Assembly (NCBI RefSeq): GCF_005221305.1
Contig: NZ_CP039887.1
Span: 1,922,001-1,986,000, forward strand
DNA from: Neisseria subflava
GTDB lineage: Bacteria; Pseudomonadota; Gammaproteobacteria; Burkholderiales; Neisseriaceae
DNA length: 64,000 nt
Reading direction: 5' to 3'
In this document: piece after piece, positions 26,775 through 35,974 of the stretch
Layout: the number at the start of each line of letters is the position of its first letter
Position numbering within the stretch: the first letter of the stretch is position 1
Notes under the pieces: generated by a model
The model's input: only the letters and a program-made list of their open reading frames with translations
Databases searched by the model: none
Told to the model about the DNA's origin: nothing
Position numbers and translations under genes: made by a program

Positions 26775-28616
26775 TTAAAACCTTGTGCCCAAGCTGATGT
26801 GCCAGCGGATTTTCTTGTCGTGGTGGCCGTAGGCAATATCGAAGGAGAACGGTGCAACCGGGCTGAACCAGCGCACGCCCAAGCCGGTACCGTGTTTTAA
26901 GGTCATGTGTTTGAAGTTGCTTGCCGCATCGCCGACATCGTGGAAGATGGCGCCGGAGAAGCTCTTGGTAACCGGGAATTGATATTCAAGGCTGCCGACC
27001 ACCAAGGCGCGTTGCGGCAGGACGGAGCCGTTGGGGCCGGCCAAGCCGATGCTGTCAAGTTCGTAACCGCGTACGGAAGTTGCGCCTCCGGTGCGGAACA
27101 TCAGGCTGGACGGCACTTCTTCGCCTTCGCGGGCATAAACGTAGCCTGCCTGTCCGCGTACGATGAATGTACCGATTTTTTTGTTTTCAGGCGTGAAGAA
27201 ATAGCCTGCCCGTGCCGTGGCGCGTGCCATTTGGGTGGAGGAGAGGAATTTGCCCAAGGTTGTGCCGATTTTGCCGTCGAGGTAGTAGCCGTTTTGAGGG
27301 TGCAGCTCGGTTTCAATGCTTTGCCGTTTCCATGAGGCGGTCAGCATGGTGGCATGGCTTCGGCCCAAATCGTAGCTGGTGTCGGGGACTTTGCGGTCTT
27401 CGGTAATAAATTCGAGGCCGAAGCGGGCATCGATATTATTGCGGTCGCGGACATACCAAATGCCGCTGGTCAGGGCGCGTTTTTCAAGGTTTTGCGTGGT
27501 CGAGCGGTTGTAGGAAACGTTGCTGGTCCAGTAGTTGCCGCGGTTGTTGCGCGGTTGGCTGATACCGGCGGCCAGCGTGGTTTCGTATTTGTCCATGTCC
27601 CAAACGATGGAACCGATGTAACCCTTGTTAAAGAGGTTGTAATAGTCGTAGGCGATGCGGCCGCCGATTCCGTATTCGGAGTCGTAGCGGATACCGGTTT
27701 CCAGTTTGTGGCGTTTGACTTCGGTCACGTTGATTTTGACGGGAACGCGGTCGCCTTGCAGTTGATCGAAATCGGCCTGTACGGACGCGCCGGAGTAGTG
27801 GCCGTTTTGCTCGAGTGCCTGTTGCAGGTCGAGGATTTTGTCCAAGTCGTAAGGCGAACCGGGGTGGAAACGTGCCATGCCGGAAACCACGCTCTCAGGG
27901 TAGCGGCGCGTGCCGGTGATTTGGAAATCGCCAAAGTAAATGGGGCGGTTGCTCTCCACGATGACGTTCAAGTCGGCTTTTTGGGTATTGGGATTGATGG
28001 TGGCTTGGGTGGTGGTGAGTTTCGCCAAAGGGTATTTTTTACGTGTTACCGCGCTGAGGACGGAGGTTTTACTTGCACTCCAGCCGTCTTGGTCGAAGTT
28101 TTCGCCAACAGGCTGCTGCCAGTTTTCCATCGCATTTTGGTAGTACTCGGCCAAGTTGTCGTCATTCAATACGTCGCCGAGGATGGCCACGCTGACGTTG
28201 TCGACTTTGGTGCGCGGGCCGGGGGTGACGTTGACGGTATAGCTCTCGCCGTGGTCTTGAATATTGACGTTGCTGTTGAAGTAGCCTTTGGTCCGGAGCA
28301 TGGTTTTGGCGTTGTCGGGTGCCTCTTCGGCGAGGAAGCCGACCTGTTCTTTATCCAGCTCTTCTTCCTGCTGCTGGGTAATCAGCGGCAGGTATTCTTC
28401 AAGCATTTCTTTGACTTCGCTGTCTTGAGTGTCGATTTTGACGGGGAATTTGGGCTTGAGTTTGCCTGTTTGGTCGTCTTTGGGCTGCTTGGGCATTTCG
28501 GATTCGGGAACAGCTTCGTAGTCTTCCGCTTTGGGAACGGAAGTATCTACTGCCAACGCGTGTCCGTAGGCGAGCGCCAATGATGCAAATAAAACAGGGT
28601 AGGTCAGTTTGGTCAT
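26775..28616 (-). CDS. tamA: Outer-membrane assembly protein TamA (Omp85 family)
   Basis: 613 aa. A signal peptide (1-22, ALA) precedes an acidic Pro/Lys-rich linker, then POTRA-like repeats (about 60-270) and a 16-stranded barrel. The Omp85 loop-6 signature appears as GGATSVRGYE (about 500-509), and the chain ends in Phe (ISLGTRF), as outer-membrane barrels do. The gene directly upstream of tamB identifies it as TamA rather than BamA, which is encoded at 62482. The Pro/Lys-rich N-terminal linker is longer than in E. coli TamA. Confidence 0.94.
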   Translation of the reverse strand: MTKLTYPVLFASLALAYGHALAVDTSVPKAEDYEAVPESEMPKQPKDDQTGKLKPKFPVKIDTQDSEVKEMLEEYLPLITQQQEEELDKEQVGFLAEEAPDNAKTMLRTKGYFNSNVNIQDHGESYTVNVTPGPRTKVDNVSVAILGDVLNDDNLAEYYQNAMENWQQPVGENFDQDGWSASKTSVLSAVTRKKYPLAKLTTTQATINPNTQKADLNVIVESNRPIYFGDFQITGTRRYPESVVSGMARFHPGSPYDLDKILDLQQALEQNGHYSGASVQADFDQLQGDRVPVKINVTEVKRHKLETGIRYDSEYGIGGRIAYDYYNLFNKGYIGSIVWDMDKYETTLAAGISQPRNNRGNYWTSNVSYNRSTTQNLEKRALTSGIWYVRDRNNIDARFGLEFITEDRKVPDTSYDLGRSHATMLTASWKRQSIETELHPQNGYYLDGKIGTTLGKFLSSTQMARATARAGYFFTPENKKIGTFIVRGQAGYVYAREGEEVPSSLMFRTGGATSVRGYELDSIGLAGPNGSVLPQRALVVGSLEYQFPVTKSFSGAIFHDVGDAASNFKHMTLKHGTGLGVRWFSPVAPFSFDIAYGHHDKKIRWHISLGTRF

Positions 28617-29063
28617 GATGTGTGTTCGACAGCGACAATTCTTTAGTTTGGGGATTTTAACATTATTTCTGCAAGCTTTCAGGCTATGGATATAAACGGA
28701 AATTTAGCGCAATAACGTTGCAAAATGCGACATAAGGGAGGATTTTGGTTTTTTCTATCTGATTGTAATAGTTATGTTTTGTGTTTTGACTGATGAATTT
28801 GCCTTTGTATTCGGCCTTATGGTGCAGATTTCAGGCCGTCCGAAATCAAGATACAGAGGGATAAGGCAACGGTATGGGCATACTTTAAAGTAGGGTTTGA
28901 GCGGATTTGCTCATATTTTTGGAATAAAGTGCCAACTTTGTCATAAATGCTAAACTTTAATGCTGTTTTTGTGAGGTGTGCATGAAAACCTCGCCGACAA
29001 ATGATTTTTTATTTTAGAATGTAAGACTTTTTTAACATATCTTTAAATTGTGAAGGAACGGAT
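28617..29063. other. Divergent intergenic region tamA / sstT
   Basis: 447 bp between two divergently read genes, AT-rich. It contains a one-mismatch DUS (AGGCCGTCCGAA at about 28834-28845) and, 47 bp before sstT, an 11-codon open frame at 28982-29017 with a GAGG ribosome site. No other gene was seen. Promoters for both flanking genes must lie here, but I could not place -10/-35 elements with confidence. Confidence 0.6.
28982..29017 (+). CDS. Possible 11-aa leader peptide before sstT
   Basis: ATG at 28982 follows GAGG by 5 bases and reads MKTSPTNDFLF then TAG. It holds two Thr and one Ser, substrates of the transporter encoded downstream. No strong attenuator hairpin follows, so this may be chance. 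Confidence 0.2.
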   Translation: MKTSPTNDFLF

Positions 29064-30287
29064 ATGGCAAGTGGCAATCCGATTTTGAACGCGCTCAATC
29101 GCGTCAGCCTGGTGGCGCAAATCGCCATCGGCTTGGTTTTAGGTATTATTGTGGGTGCAATTTCGCCGCAAGTCGGTATCAGCGCAGGACTGCTGGGCAG
29201 CCTGTTTGTCGGTGCGCTTAAGGCTATCGCGCCGATTTTGGTATTTGTTTTGGTGACTGCCGCCATTGCGCAACACCAAAAAGGCAATCAGGCCCACATC
29301 AAACCGATTTTGATTTTGTATATTTTCGGTACGTTTGCTGCGGCTGTGGTGGCAGTCATTGCCAGTATGGCATTCCCGACCACGCTGATTCTGCGTACGG
29401 CCGGTGATGTATCCGTTGCGCCGCCTTCCGGCATTGTCGAAGTATTGAAAACACTACTGATGAATTTGGTGGCCAACCCGATTAACGCGCTGGCCAATGC
29501 CAACTATATCGGCATTTTGGCTTGGGCCTTGGTATTGGGTGCGGCTTTGCGCCATCACGGTTCGGATACGACCCGCCAAGTGGCGGCCGACTTGGCCGAT
29601 ACCGTTTCGACCGTCGTGAAGTGGATTATCCGTTTTGCGCCGTTGGGTATTTTCGGCTTGGTGTCTTCTACTATCGCGGAAACCGGTTTTGAAGCGCTTG
29701 CCGGTTATATGCAGCTGTTGGCTGTATTACTCGGCTGTATGCTGTTTATTGCTTTGGTGGTCAACCCGATTATTGTGTGGTCGCAAATCCGCCGCAACCC
29801 TTTCCCACTGGTGTTTACCTGCCTGCGCGAAAGTGGCGTTTATGCCTTCTTTACCCGTTCTTCCGCCGCCAATATCCCTGTGAACATGGCATTGGCGAAA
29901 AAACTGGGCTTACACGAAGACACTTACTCTATCTCCATTCCATTGGGTGCAACCATCAATATGGCCGGTGCGGCAATCACCATTACCGTTTTGGCGATGG
30001 CTGCGGCGCACACGCAAGGCATTACGGTTGACTTCGCCACTGCCCTGCTGCTGAGCCTGGTGGCAACTGTCAGCGCGTGCGGTGCATCCGGTGTGGCCGG
30101 CGGCTCGTTGCTGCTGATTCCTTTGGCGTGCAGCCTGTTCGGTATCGATAACGATGTGGCCATGCAGGTGGTTGCCGTCGGCTTCATCATCGGCGTGATT
30201 CAAGACTCTGCAGAAACTGCGTTAAACTCTTCCACTGACGTCTTGTTTACTGCCGCTGCCGATTTGGGCCGTCAACGTAAAGAGTGA
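29064..30287 (+). CDS. sstT: Serine/threonine:sodium symporter SstT
   Basis: 407 aa inner-membrane DAACS-family transporter with eight or more hydrophobic segments and two re-entrant regions. Family blocks are [15 protein letters not shown] [21 protein letters not shown] (about 271 on) and [14 protein letters not shown] (about 294-307), the coupling-ion and substrate region. It imports serine and threonine with sodium ions. AAGGAACGG precedes the ATG. Single-gene unit with a DUS hairpin at 30312. Confidence 0.95.
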   Translation: MASGNPILNALNRVSLVAQIAIGLVLGIIVGAISPQVGISAGLLGSLFVGALKAIAPILVFVLVTAAIAQHQKGNQAHIKPILILYIFGTFAAAVVAVIASMAFPTTLILRTAGDVSVAPPSGIVEVLKTLLMNLVANPINALANANYIGILAWALVLGAALRHHGSDTTRQVAADLADTVSTVVKWIIRFAPLGIFGLVSSTIAETGFEALAGYMQLLAVLLGCMLFIALVVNPIIVWSQIRRNPFPLVFTCLRESGVYAFFTRSSAANIPVNMALAKKLGLHEDTYSISIPLGATINMAGAAITITVLAMAAAHTQGITVDFATALLLSLVATVSACGASGVAGGSLLLIPLACSLFGIDNDVAMQVVAVGFIIGVIQDSAETALNSSTDVLFTAAADLGRQRKE

Positions 30288-30311
30288 TTTTTAAGGGCAA
30301 CCTAAATCCAG

Positions 30312-30344
30312 CAAAGGCCGTCTGAAAAGTTTCAGACGGCCTTT
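30312..30344. terminator. DUS hairpin after sstT
   Basis: AAAGGCCGTCTGAAA and TTTCAGACGGCCTTT, 24 bp past the sstT stop. The rest of the 227-bp gap is AT-rich leader of the ABC gene with an unpaired DUS at about 30477. Confidence 0.75.
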
Positions 30345-30514
30345 GTTTTATGCAAAGAAAAGGGATTTTTAGATGGTCACGCCGAGAGATTGGTTTGGTC
30401 GGACTAACGGTATCCGCTGTCATCAGTTGGATTTTTACCGTAAAATACAGTCTTGAATGTATTTGAACACCTCTTTTCAGACGGCCTGACCGTCTTATCA
30501 CATTTGCAAAAACA

Positions 30515-32371
30515 ATGATTAAAAAAATATTCTCATGGTTCGAATCCCGAATCGACCCCTATCCCGAAGCCGCCCCGAAAACGCCTGAAAAAGGGCTGTG
30601 GCGGTTTGTCTGGAGCAACATCGAAGGCTTGCGCAAATGGATTGCCGTATTGGCGGTGTTTACCGCCGGTATCGGCATTATGGAAGCCCTGCTGTTTCAA
30701 TTTATGGGCAAAGTCGTGGACTGGCTCGGCAAATACACGCCCGCCACCCTGTTTGCCGAAAAAGGCTGGGCGTTGACAGCAATGGCGGGGATGATGGTGT
30801 TTTTCGCCCTCTGGACCTTCCTCGCGTCCAACGTGCGCCTGCAAACCCTGCAAGGCGTGTTCCCCATGCGCCTGCGCTGGAATTTCCACCGCCTGATGCT
30901 GGGACAAAGCCTCGGTTTTTATCAGGACGAATTTGCCGGCCGTGTGTCCGCCAAAGTCATGCAGACCGCGCTGGCGATGCGCGACGTGGTGATGACGGTT
31001 GCCGACATGGTTGTGTATGTGCTGGTGTATTTCATCACGTCCGGCGTGATTTTGATTTCGTTCGACAGCTGGTTGCTGTTGCCCTTTATCGGCTGGATTA
31101 TCGGCTTCGCCTTAGTGATGCGCTTCCTGATTCCCAAGCTCGGCAAAACCGCCGCGCGGCAGGCGGATGCGCGCTCGCTGATGACCGGCCGCATTACCGA
31201 TGCCTATTCCAACATCACCACCGTCAAACTCTTCTCCCACGGCGCGCGCGAAGCGGCTTACGCCAAGCAGTCGATGGAAGAATTTATGGTTACGGTACAC
31301 GCCCAAATGCGTTTGGCGACGCTGCTGCACACATGCAGCTTCATCGTCAACAGCTCGCTGACCGCCGGCACGACCGCGCTGGGCATCTGGCTTTGGTATC
31401 ACGGACAAGTCGGCGTCGGCGCGGTTGCCACAGCCACAGCCATGGCGTTGCGCGTCAACGGTTTGTCGCAATACATCATGTGGGAATCCGCCCGATTGTT
31501 TGAAAACATCGGCACTGTCGGCGACGGCATGGCCACCCTGTCCAAACCCCACACCATCCTCGACAAACCGCACGCCCTGCCGCTGAAAGTTACCCGAGGC
31601 GAAATCAAGTTTGATCACGTCGATTTCTCCTACGAAGCAGGCAAACCGCTCCTCAACGGCTTTAATCTGAACATCAAACCCGGCGAAAAAGTCGGCTTGA
31701 TCGGCCGCAGCGGCGCAGGCAAGTCCACCATCGTCAACCTGCTCCTGCGCTTTTACGAACCGCAAAGCGGCACGATTTCGATCGACGGCCAAACCGTGGA
31801 CAGCGTTACCCAAGAAAGCCTGCGCGCCCAAATCGGTTTGGTAACGCAAGATACCTCCCTCTTGCACCGTTCCGTCCGCGACAACATTATCTACGGCCGT
31901 CCCGATGCGAGCGAAGCCGAGATGATTTCCGCCGCCGAACGCGCCGAGGCCGCCGGTTTTATTCCTAACTTAAGTGATGCCAAAGGCCGACGAGGCTATG
32001 ACGCACACGTCGGTGAACGCGGCGTGAAACTTTCCGGCGGCCAGCGCCAACGTATCGCCATCGCCCGTGTCATGCTCAAAGACGCGCCGATTCTGTTGCT
32101 TGACGAAGCCACCAGTGCACTCGACTCCGAAGTTGAAGCCGCCATCCAAGAAAGCCTCGACAAAATGATGGAAGGCAAAACCGTGATTGCCATCGCCCAC
32201 CGCCTCTCCACCATCGCCGCGATGGACCGCCTCATCGTCTTGGACAAAGGCCGCATCATCGAAGAAGGCAGCCACACCGAGTTGCTCGAGAAACAAGGCC
32301 TGTATGCCAAACTTTGGGCACACCAAAGCGGCGGCTTCTTGAGTGAGCATGTCGAGTGGGAAAACAATTAA
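30515..32371 (+). CDS. ABC exporter, fused permease-ATPase (MsbA-like)
   Basis: 618 aa half-transporter. The membrane domain has six segments within about 35-330, followed by the ATPase domain: Walker A GRSGAGKST (about 396-404), signature LSGGQRQR near 508-515, Walker B ILLLDEATSALDSE and the H-loop AHRLSTI. It is expected to work as a homodimer exporting a lipid, peptide or drug; the substrate is not evident. An N-terminal elbow helix rich in Pro/Glu precedes the first membrane helix. Closed by a DUS hairpin. Confidence 0.9.
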   Translation: MIKKIFSWFESRIDPYPEAAPKTPEKGLWRFVWSNIEGLRKWIAVLAVFTAGIGIMEALLFQFMGKVVDWLGKYTPATLFAEKGWALTAMAGMMVFFALWTFLASNVRLQTLQGVFPMRLRWNFHRLMLGQSLGFYQDEFAGRVSAKVMQTALAMRDVVMTVADMVVYVLVYFITSGVILISFDSWLLLPFIGWIIGFALVMRFLIPKLGKTAARQADARSLMTGRITDAYSNITTVKLFSHGAREAAYAKQSMEEFMVTVHAQMRLATLLHTCSFIVNSSLTAGTTALGIWLWYHGQVGVGAVATATAMALRVNGLSQYIMWESARLFENIGTVGDGMATLSKPHTILDKPHALPLKVTRGEIKFDHVDFSYEAGKPLLNGFNLNIKPGEKVGLIGRSGAGKSTIVNLLLRFYEPQSGTISIDGQTVDSVTQESLRAQIGLVTQDTSLLHRSVRDNIIYGRPDASEAEMISAAERAEAAGFIPNLSDAKGRRGYDAHVGERGVKLSGGQRQRIAIARVMLKDAPILLLDEATSALDSEVEAAIQESLDKMMEGKTVIAIAHRLSTIAAMDRLIVLDKGRIIEEGSHTELLEKQGLYAKLWAHQSGGFLSEHVEWENN

Positions 32372-32388
32372 ACGCTTTGAAAGAAGAT

Positions 32389-32424
32389 AAAAGGCCGTCT
32401 GAAACGGATTTTCAGACGGCCTTT
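32389..32424. terminator. DUS hairpin after the ABC exporter
   Basis: AAAAGGCCGTCTGAAA stem with an 8-base loop and TTTCAGACGGCCTTT, between convergent genes. Confidence 0.75.
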
Positions 32425-32483
32425 ATTAATGAAGCAAAGGGCAGGCGGGATAACCGCCTTTTTTTAGTTGAAACCTTAGTTTT

Positions 32484-33212
32484 TTACAGCCCCAACGACC
32501 AAGCATTTTGGTGTTCGGACAAGTCTTCCAAGCGGTTTTCGTAATGGGCGAAGATTTCTTCGATGATTTCGTCTTCGTCGTCGATGACGCGGATCAGGTT
32601 TAAATCCTCTTCCAAAATCAGGTTTCTGCTCAGCAACTGCTCGCGTATCCAGTCCAACAATCCTGCCCAAAATGCTTTGCCCACTAAGATAATCGGGCGG
32701 TCTGGCGTTTTGCCGGTTTGCACCAAGGTCAGGCTTTCAAACAATTCGTCCAACGTGCCGAAACCGCCGGGCATGACGACATACGCCACGGCGTGTTTGA
32801 CGAACATGACTTTGCGCGGGAAAAAGTGTTGGAATTTAATCGACAAATCCTGATACGGATTGGCTTTTTGCTCGTGCGGCAACACGATATTCAGCCCCAC
32901 CGCCGGACTTGCGCCTGCAAACGCGCCTTTGTTAGCCGCTTCCATAATGCCCGGCCCGCCGCCGGAAATCACGGAAAATCCGGCATCCGACAGTTTGCGT
33001 GCCAAGCGTAATGTGAACTCGTAGTCAGGATGGTTTTCGGGCGTGCGCGCGCTGCCGTAAATGCTGACGGCTGGCTGAATGGCGCGCAATTCTTCGCCGG
33101 CCTCGACAAATTCGGAAATAATCTTCAATACATGATACGACTCGCGCGCCTGAATATCGCGGCGGGTTTCGTCGGGCAGCATGGGTTTGGGCAGTTTTTT
33201 GAGCAGGCTCAC
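32484..33212 (-). CDS. LOG-family (TIGR00730) nucleotide-binding protein
   Basis: 242 aa Rossmann-fold protein with the two hallmark motifs GGGPGIMEAAN (84-94) and PGGFGTLDE (148-156). Members release free base from cytokinin-type or other nucleoside monophosphates (LOG) or cleave nucleotides like PpnN. The N-terminal 45 residues form a helical extension seen in the longer bacterial form. The gene stands alone, divergent from truC. The physiological substrate in Neisseria is unknown. Confidence 0.88.
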   Translation of the reverse strand: MSLLKKLPKPMLPDETRRDIQARESYHVLKIISEFVEAGEELRAIQPAVSIYGSARTPENHPDYEFTLRLARKLSDAGFSVISGGGPGIMEAANKGAFAGASPAVGLNIVLPHEQKANPYQDLSIKFQHFFPRKVMFVKHAVAYVVMPGGFGTLDELFESLTLVQTGKTPDRPIILVGKAFWAGLLDWIREQLLSRNLILEEDLNLIRVIDDEDEIIEEIFAHYENRLEDLSEHQNAWSLGL

Positions 33213-33352
33213 GGCTTTTCCTTCGTGTTTTTATGTGCAGTATTGTAACCCGAAAGGGGCGGGCCGTCTGAAAGTTGGGTTTCGGCGGCAAGTGTTTCTG
33301 CCACATCTTCAAAAGCCCGTTACAATATCTGCTTTTATTCAACTGCTCCGCC

Positions 33353-34069
33353 ATGCTCGATATTATCCACCGCGACAGCCGCACCATCGCCGTCAACAAA
33401 CCTGCCGGAATGCTGGTACACCGAAGCTGGTTAGACAAACACGAAACCCGTTTTGCCGTGCAGACCCTGCGCGATCAAATCGGGCAGCACGTTTATCCCG
33501 TCCACCGCCTCGACCGCCCGACTTCCGGCGTCTTGTTGTTTGCCCTCGATACGGAAGCCGCACGGTTATTGACGCAGCAGTTTGAAAACAAAACTATCGA
33601 AAAAACTTATTGGGCGATAGTTCGCGGTCATCTGCCTTCAGACGGCCTGATTGATTACGCCCTCAAATATATGCCTGACAAAATCGCCGAAGCGCAGACC
33701 GAAGCCACATTGCAGGAAGCGCAAACCGCCTACCGTTGTCTGGCACAAACCGAGTTGCCGTTCCAATCGGCCCTGCGTTATCCGACCTCGCGTTATTCGT
33801 GGGCCGAACTCACGCCGCACACCGGTCGCAAACACCAACTCCGCCGCCATATGAAACACATTTTTCACCCCATCGTCGGCGACACCAACTACGGCGATTT
33901 GCGCCAAAACCATGCCGTTGCCGAACATATCGGCACGCAACGCCTGATGTTGCACGCGCGAAGCCTCAGTTTTCAAAGCATAGAAGACGGCAGCCGGATG
34001 ACTGTAAACGCGCCGATAGACAACGACTGGCGGCTTTGGATGGAAAAATTCAAAACCGAGGCCGTCTGA
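33353..34069 (+). CDS. truC: tRNA pseudouridine synthase TruC-like
   Basis: 238 aa from ATG at 33353; an in-frame start at 33275 would add residues with no family support. RluA-family fold with catalytic Asp54 in HRLDRPTSG (51-59), preceded by the VNKPAGMLVH block. Members isomerise uridine, here probably U65 of tRNA. The match to TruC rests on overall length and order (SRYSWAELTPHTGRKHQLRRHMKH), so another RluA-type target is possible. The stop codon TGA lies inside a DUS (GAGGCCGTCTGAAAA). Confidence 0.85.
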   Translation: MLDIIHRDSRTIAVNKPAGMLVHRSWLDKHETRFAVQTLRDQIGQHVYPVHRLDRPTSGVLLFALDTEAARLLTQQFENKTIEKTYWAIVRGHLPSDGLIDYALKYMPDKIAEAQTEATLQEAQTAYRCLAQTELPFQSALRYPTSRYSWAELTPHTGRKHQLRRHMKHIFHPIVGDTNYGDLRQNHAVAEHIGTQRLMLHARSLSFQSIEDGSRMTVNAPIDNDWRLWMEKFKTEAV

Positions 34070-34099
34070 AAATCCAAACTGCACATTTTCAGACGGCCC
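34058..34099. terminator. DUS hairpin overlapping the truC stop
   Basis: GGCCGTCTGAAAAT pairs with ATTTTCAGACGGCC. The left arm begins inside truC and supplies its stop codon. Confidence 0.75.
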
Positions 34100-34166
34100 G
34101 GTCATGGAAAAAAACAGGCAAATCCCTTACAATACGCCCCTAAAATTTTGAAAGCACACAAGAATC

Positions 34167-35270
34167 ATGGAAGCCGAAGTAATCAACCAGCTCAACAACA
34201 CCCTGAACGATTTGGAAAAGCGCAGCGAAGACATCCGCGTCTATATGGACTATCAGGGCAAGAAAGACCGATTGGAAGAAGTCATCGGCCTTTCCGAAGA
34301 CCCTGAGCTGTGGAACGACCCGAAACGCGCCCAAGAAATCGGCAAAGAGCGCAAAATCCTTGAAGGTATCGTAGTGACCCTCGACAACATCGCCACAGGT
34401 ATCGAAGACAACCGCATGCTGATTGAAATGGCCGTCGAAGAAAACGATGAAGAAGGTTTTGCCGCCGTGCAGGAAGACGTGGCCGGTTTGGAAAAACAAA
34501 TGGCCGACCTCGAATTCAAACGAATGTTCAACCAGCCTGCCGACCCGAACAACTGCTTTATCGACATTACCGCAGGCGCAGGCGGTACTGAAGCCGAAGA
34601 TTGGGCGGGTATGCTGTTCCGCATGTACAGCCGCTACGCCGAGCGTAAAGGCTTCAAAATCGAAATCCTCGAAGAAGACGACGGCGAAATCGCAGGCATC
34701 AACCGCGCCACCATCCGCGTGGAAGGCGAATACGCCTACGGCCTGCTGCGTACCGAAACCGGCGTTCACCGCCTGGTTCGCTATTCGCCGTTTGACTCCA
34801 ACAACAAACGCCACACGTCTTTCTCATCCGTATTTGTTTACCCCGAAATCGACGACTCCATCGAAATCGAAATCAACCCGGCCGATTTGCGTATCGACAC
34901 TTACCGTGCATCCGGTGCCGGCGGTCAGCACATTAACAAAACAGACTCCGCCGTGCGTATTACCCACGAGCCGACGGGAATTGTGGTGCAATGTCAAAAC
35001 GACCGTTCGCAACACGCCAACAAAGCCGCTGCGATGGAAATGTTGAAATCCAAACTGTATGAATTGGAAATGCGTAAACGCAACGAAGAGAAGCAGGCGT
35101 TGGAAGAAGGCAAGTCCGATGTGGGTTGGGGCAGCCAAATCCGCTCATATGTTTTGGACTCCTCACGCATCAAAGACTTGCGTACAGGCTACGAAGTCGG
35201 CAACACCAAAGCCGTATTGGACGGCGACTTGGACGGCTTCATCGAAGCCAGCCTGAAACAAGGTGTGTAA
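34167..35270 (+). CDS. prfB: Peptide chain release factor 2, no programmed frameshift
   Basis: 367 aa in one continuous frame. RF2 reads UAA and UGA stop codons: the SPF codon-recognition tripeptide is near 207-209 and the catalytic GGQ near 252-254. E. coli-type prfB genes have an in-frame UGA near codon 26 bypassed by +1 frameshifting; here the same place reads CGCGTCTATATGGACTATCAG-like sequence (about 34236-34256, protein RVYMDYQ) with no stop and no CUUUGA slip site. So the autoregulatory frameshift is absent. Upstream TTTTG-AAAGC gives only a weak ribosome site. Confidence 0.96.
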   Translation: MEAEVINQLNNTLNDLEKRSEDIRVYMDYQGKKDRLEEVIGLSEDPELWNDPKRAQEIGKERKILEGIVVTLDNIATGIEDNRMLIEMAVEENDEEGFAAVQEDVAGLEKQMADLEFKRMFNQPADPNNCFIDITAGAGGTEAEDWAGMLFRMYSRYAERKGFKIEILEEDDGEIAGINRATIRVEGEYAYGLLRTETGVHRLVRYSPFDSNNKRHTSFSSVFVYPEIDDSIEIEINPADLRIDTYRASGAGGQHINKTDSAVRITHEPTGIVVQCQNDRSQHANKAAAMEMLKSKLYELEMRKRNEEKQALEEGKSDVGWGSQIRSYVLDSSRIKDLRTGYEVGNTKAVLDGDLDGFIEASLKQGV

Positions 35271-35280
35271 ACCGTAAGAG

Positions 35281-35320
35281 ACAAACAGGCCGTCTGAAAG
35301 ATTTCAGACGGCCTGTTTGT
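35281..35320. terminator. Long DUS hairpin after prfB
   Basis: A perfect 19-bp stem, ACAAACAGGCCGTCTGAAA and its complement, with a 2-base loop. It starts 10 bp past the prfB stop. Confidence 0.85.
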
Positions 35321-35440
35321 TAGTAACTATACCTACGACTACTGAAAAAATTAAATTAAAAAAAAATCTAAATCTATAAAATATAGAAACGGAAATAAAA
35401 GTCCGTGTATCTGAAAACTTAAGTATAGAATGGAGCAATA

Positions 35441-35566
35441 ATGGCAAATAATCAGACAGGCAACAGTAACCCAAACTGGCCAAGCAAAACAGGTAATCCG
35501 TCAGGCGGCGGACGTGGTAACAATCCCCCGTCAGGTAGCGGAAAATCTGGTGGGGGCAAAAAATAA
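35441..35566 (+). CDS. Unrecognised 41-aa Gly/Asn/Ser-rich small protein
   Basis: An open frame from ATG at 35441 to TAA at 35564-35566. GGAG lies 5 bases before the ATG, and a strong non-DUS terminator follows 12 bp after the stop, so this looks like a complete small transcription unit. The protein begins MANNQTGNSNPNWPSK and ends in a basic Gly-rich tail (GSGKSGGGKK); it has no hydrophobic segment and is probably disordered and basic. I do not recognise a family. The surrounding DNA is AT-rich compared with prfB, hinting at separate origin. Confidence 0.6.
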   Translation: MANNQTGNSNPNWPSKTGNPSGGGRGNNPPSGSGKSGGGKK

Positions 35567-35577
35567 ACAATTTCTTT

Positions 35578-35612
35578 AAGCCCTACTTTTTTAAGTAGGG
35601 CTTTATTTTATC
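35578..35612 (+). terminator. Non-DUS intrinsic terminator after the 41-aa gene
   Basis: AAGCCCTACTT and AAGTAGGGCTT form an 11-bp stem with a TTTT loop, followed by TATTTTAT. It is one of the few terminators here not built from DUS. Confidence 0.8.
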
Positions 35613-35806
35613 TGTTATTTGTATCACATAGTTTTCAGGCAGCCTGAAACTACTCTAAAGTCTTATCAGCCTAAATGGAATACCGAACGCAGTAAATATA
35701 TCCGTTTTCGGCCACATGAAAAATACAATATAGAAAATCTAAAAATTAATGGGTTTTTGAATATGTAGGGCATGACGGAGATGGCCGCGATATCCTTGTT
35801 ATGTAG
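35608..35806 (+). pseudogene. Possible decayed 3' gene fragment
   Basis: A start-less open frame reads FRQPETTLKSYQPKWN... through SKYIRFRPHEKYNIEN to NGFLNM and TAG at 35767. Adding one T to the TTTTT run near 35755 would continue it as NGFFEYVGHDGDGRDILVM and stop at 35804-35806. Coherent protein-like sequence on both sides of a homopolymer suggests a frameshifted remnant. It begins over a foreign-type DUS. No parent gene is recognised; the rest of the gap to 35974 is AT-rich leader of the next gene. Confidence 0.4.
35634..35648. repeat. Palindromic non-Neisseria DUS-like sequence
   Basis: TTCAGGCAGCCTGAA contains AGGCAGCCTGAA on the plus strand and AGGCTGCCTGAA on the minus strand. As I recall the DUS dialects, these are the Kingella-type and Simonsiella-type forms. 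Confidence 0.5.
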
Positions 35807-35974
35807 CTATTGAGTTCTTTTTAGATACGAATCTTAATCTTTCTGTAAAAATATGCTTTTTAATGTTTTGCAAATGCAAAGATTAGCGGTAATATATGGC
35901 TTCCATAAAAATGATTGGTAGGTATAACAGGCCGTCTGAAGCCTAAGTCTGTCTAATATATAGGAGAACTCATA

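Noticed and set aside
27354..28583. A 409-codon plus-strand open frame
   Set aside because: Antisense to tamA, whose signal peptide, POTRA and barrel motifs are clear.
34167..35270. Frameshift error in prfB
   Set aside because: The continuous frame is full length and all family blocks are in register; lack of the programmed site is natural variation.
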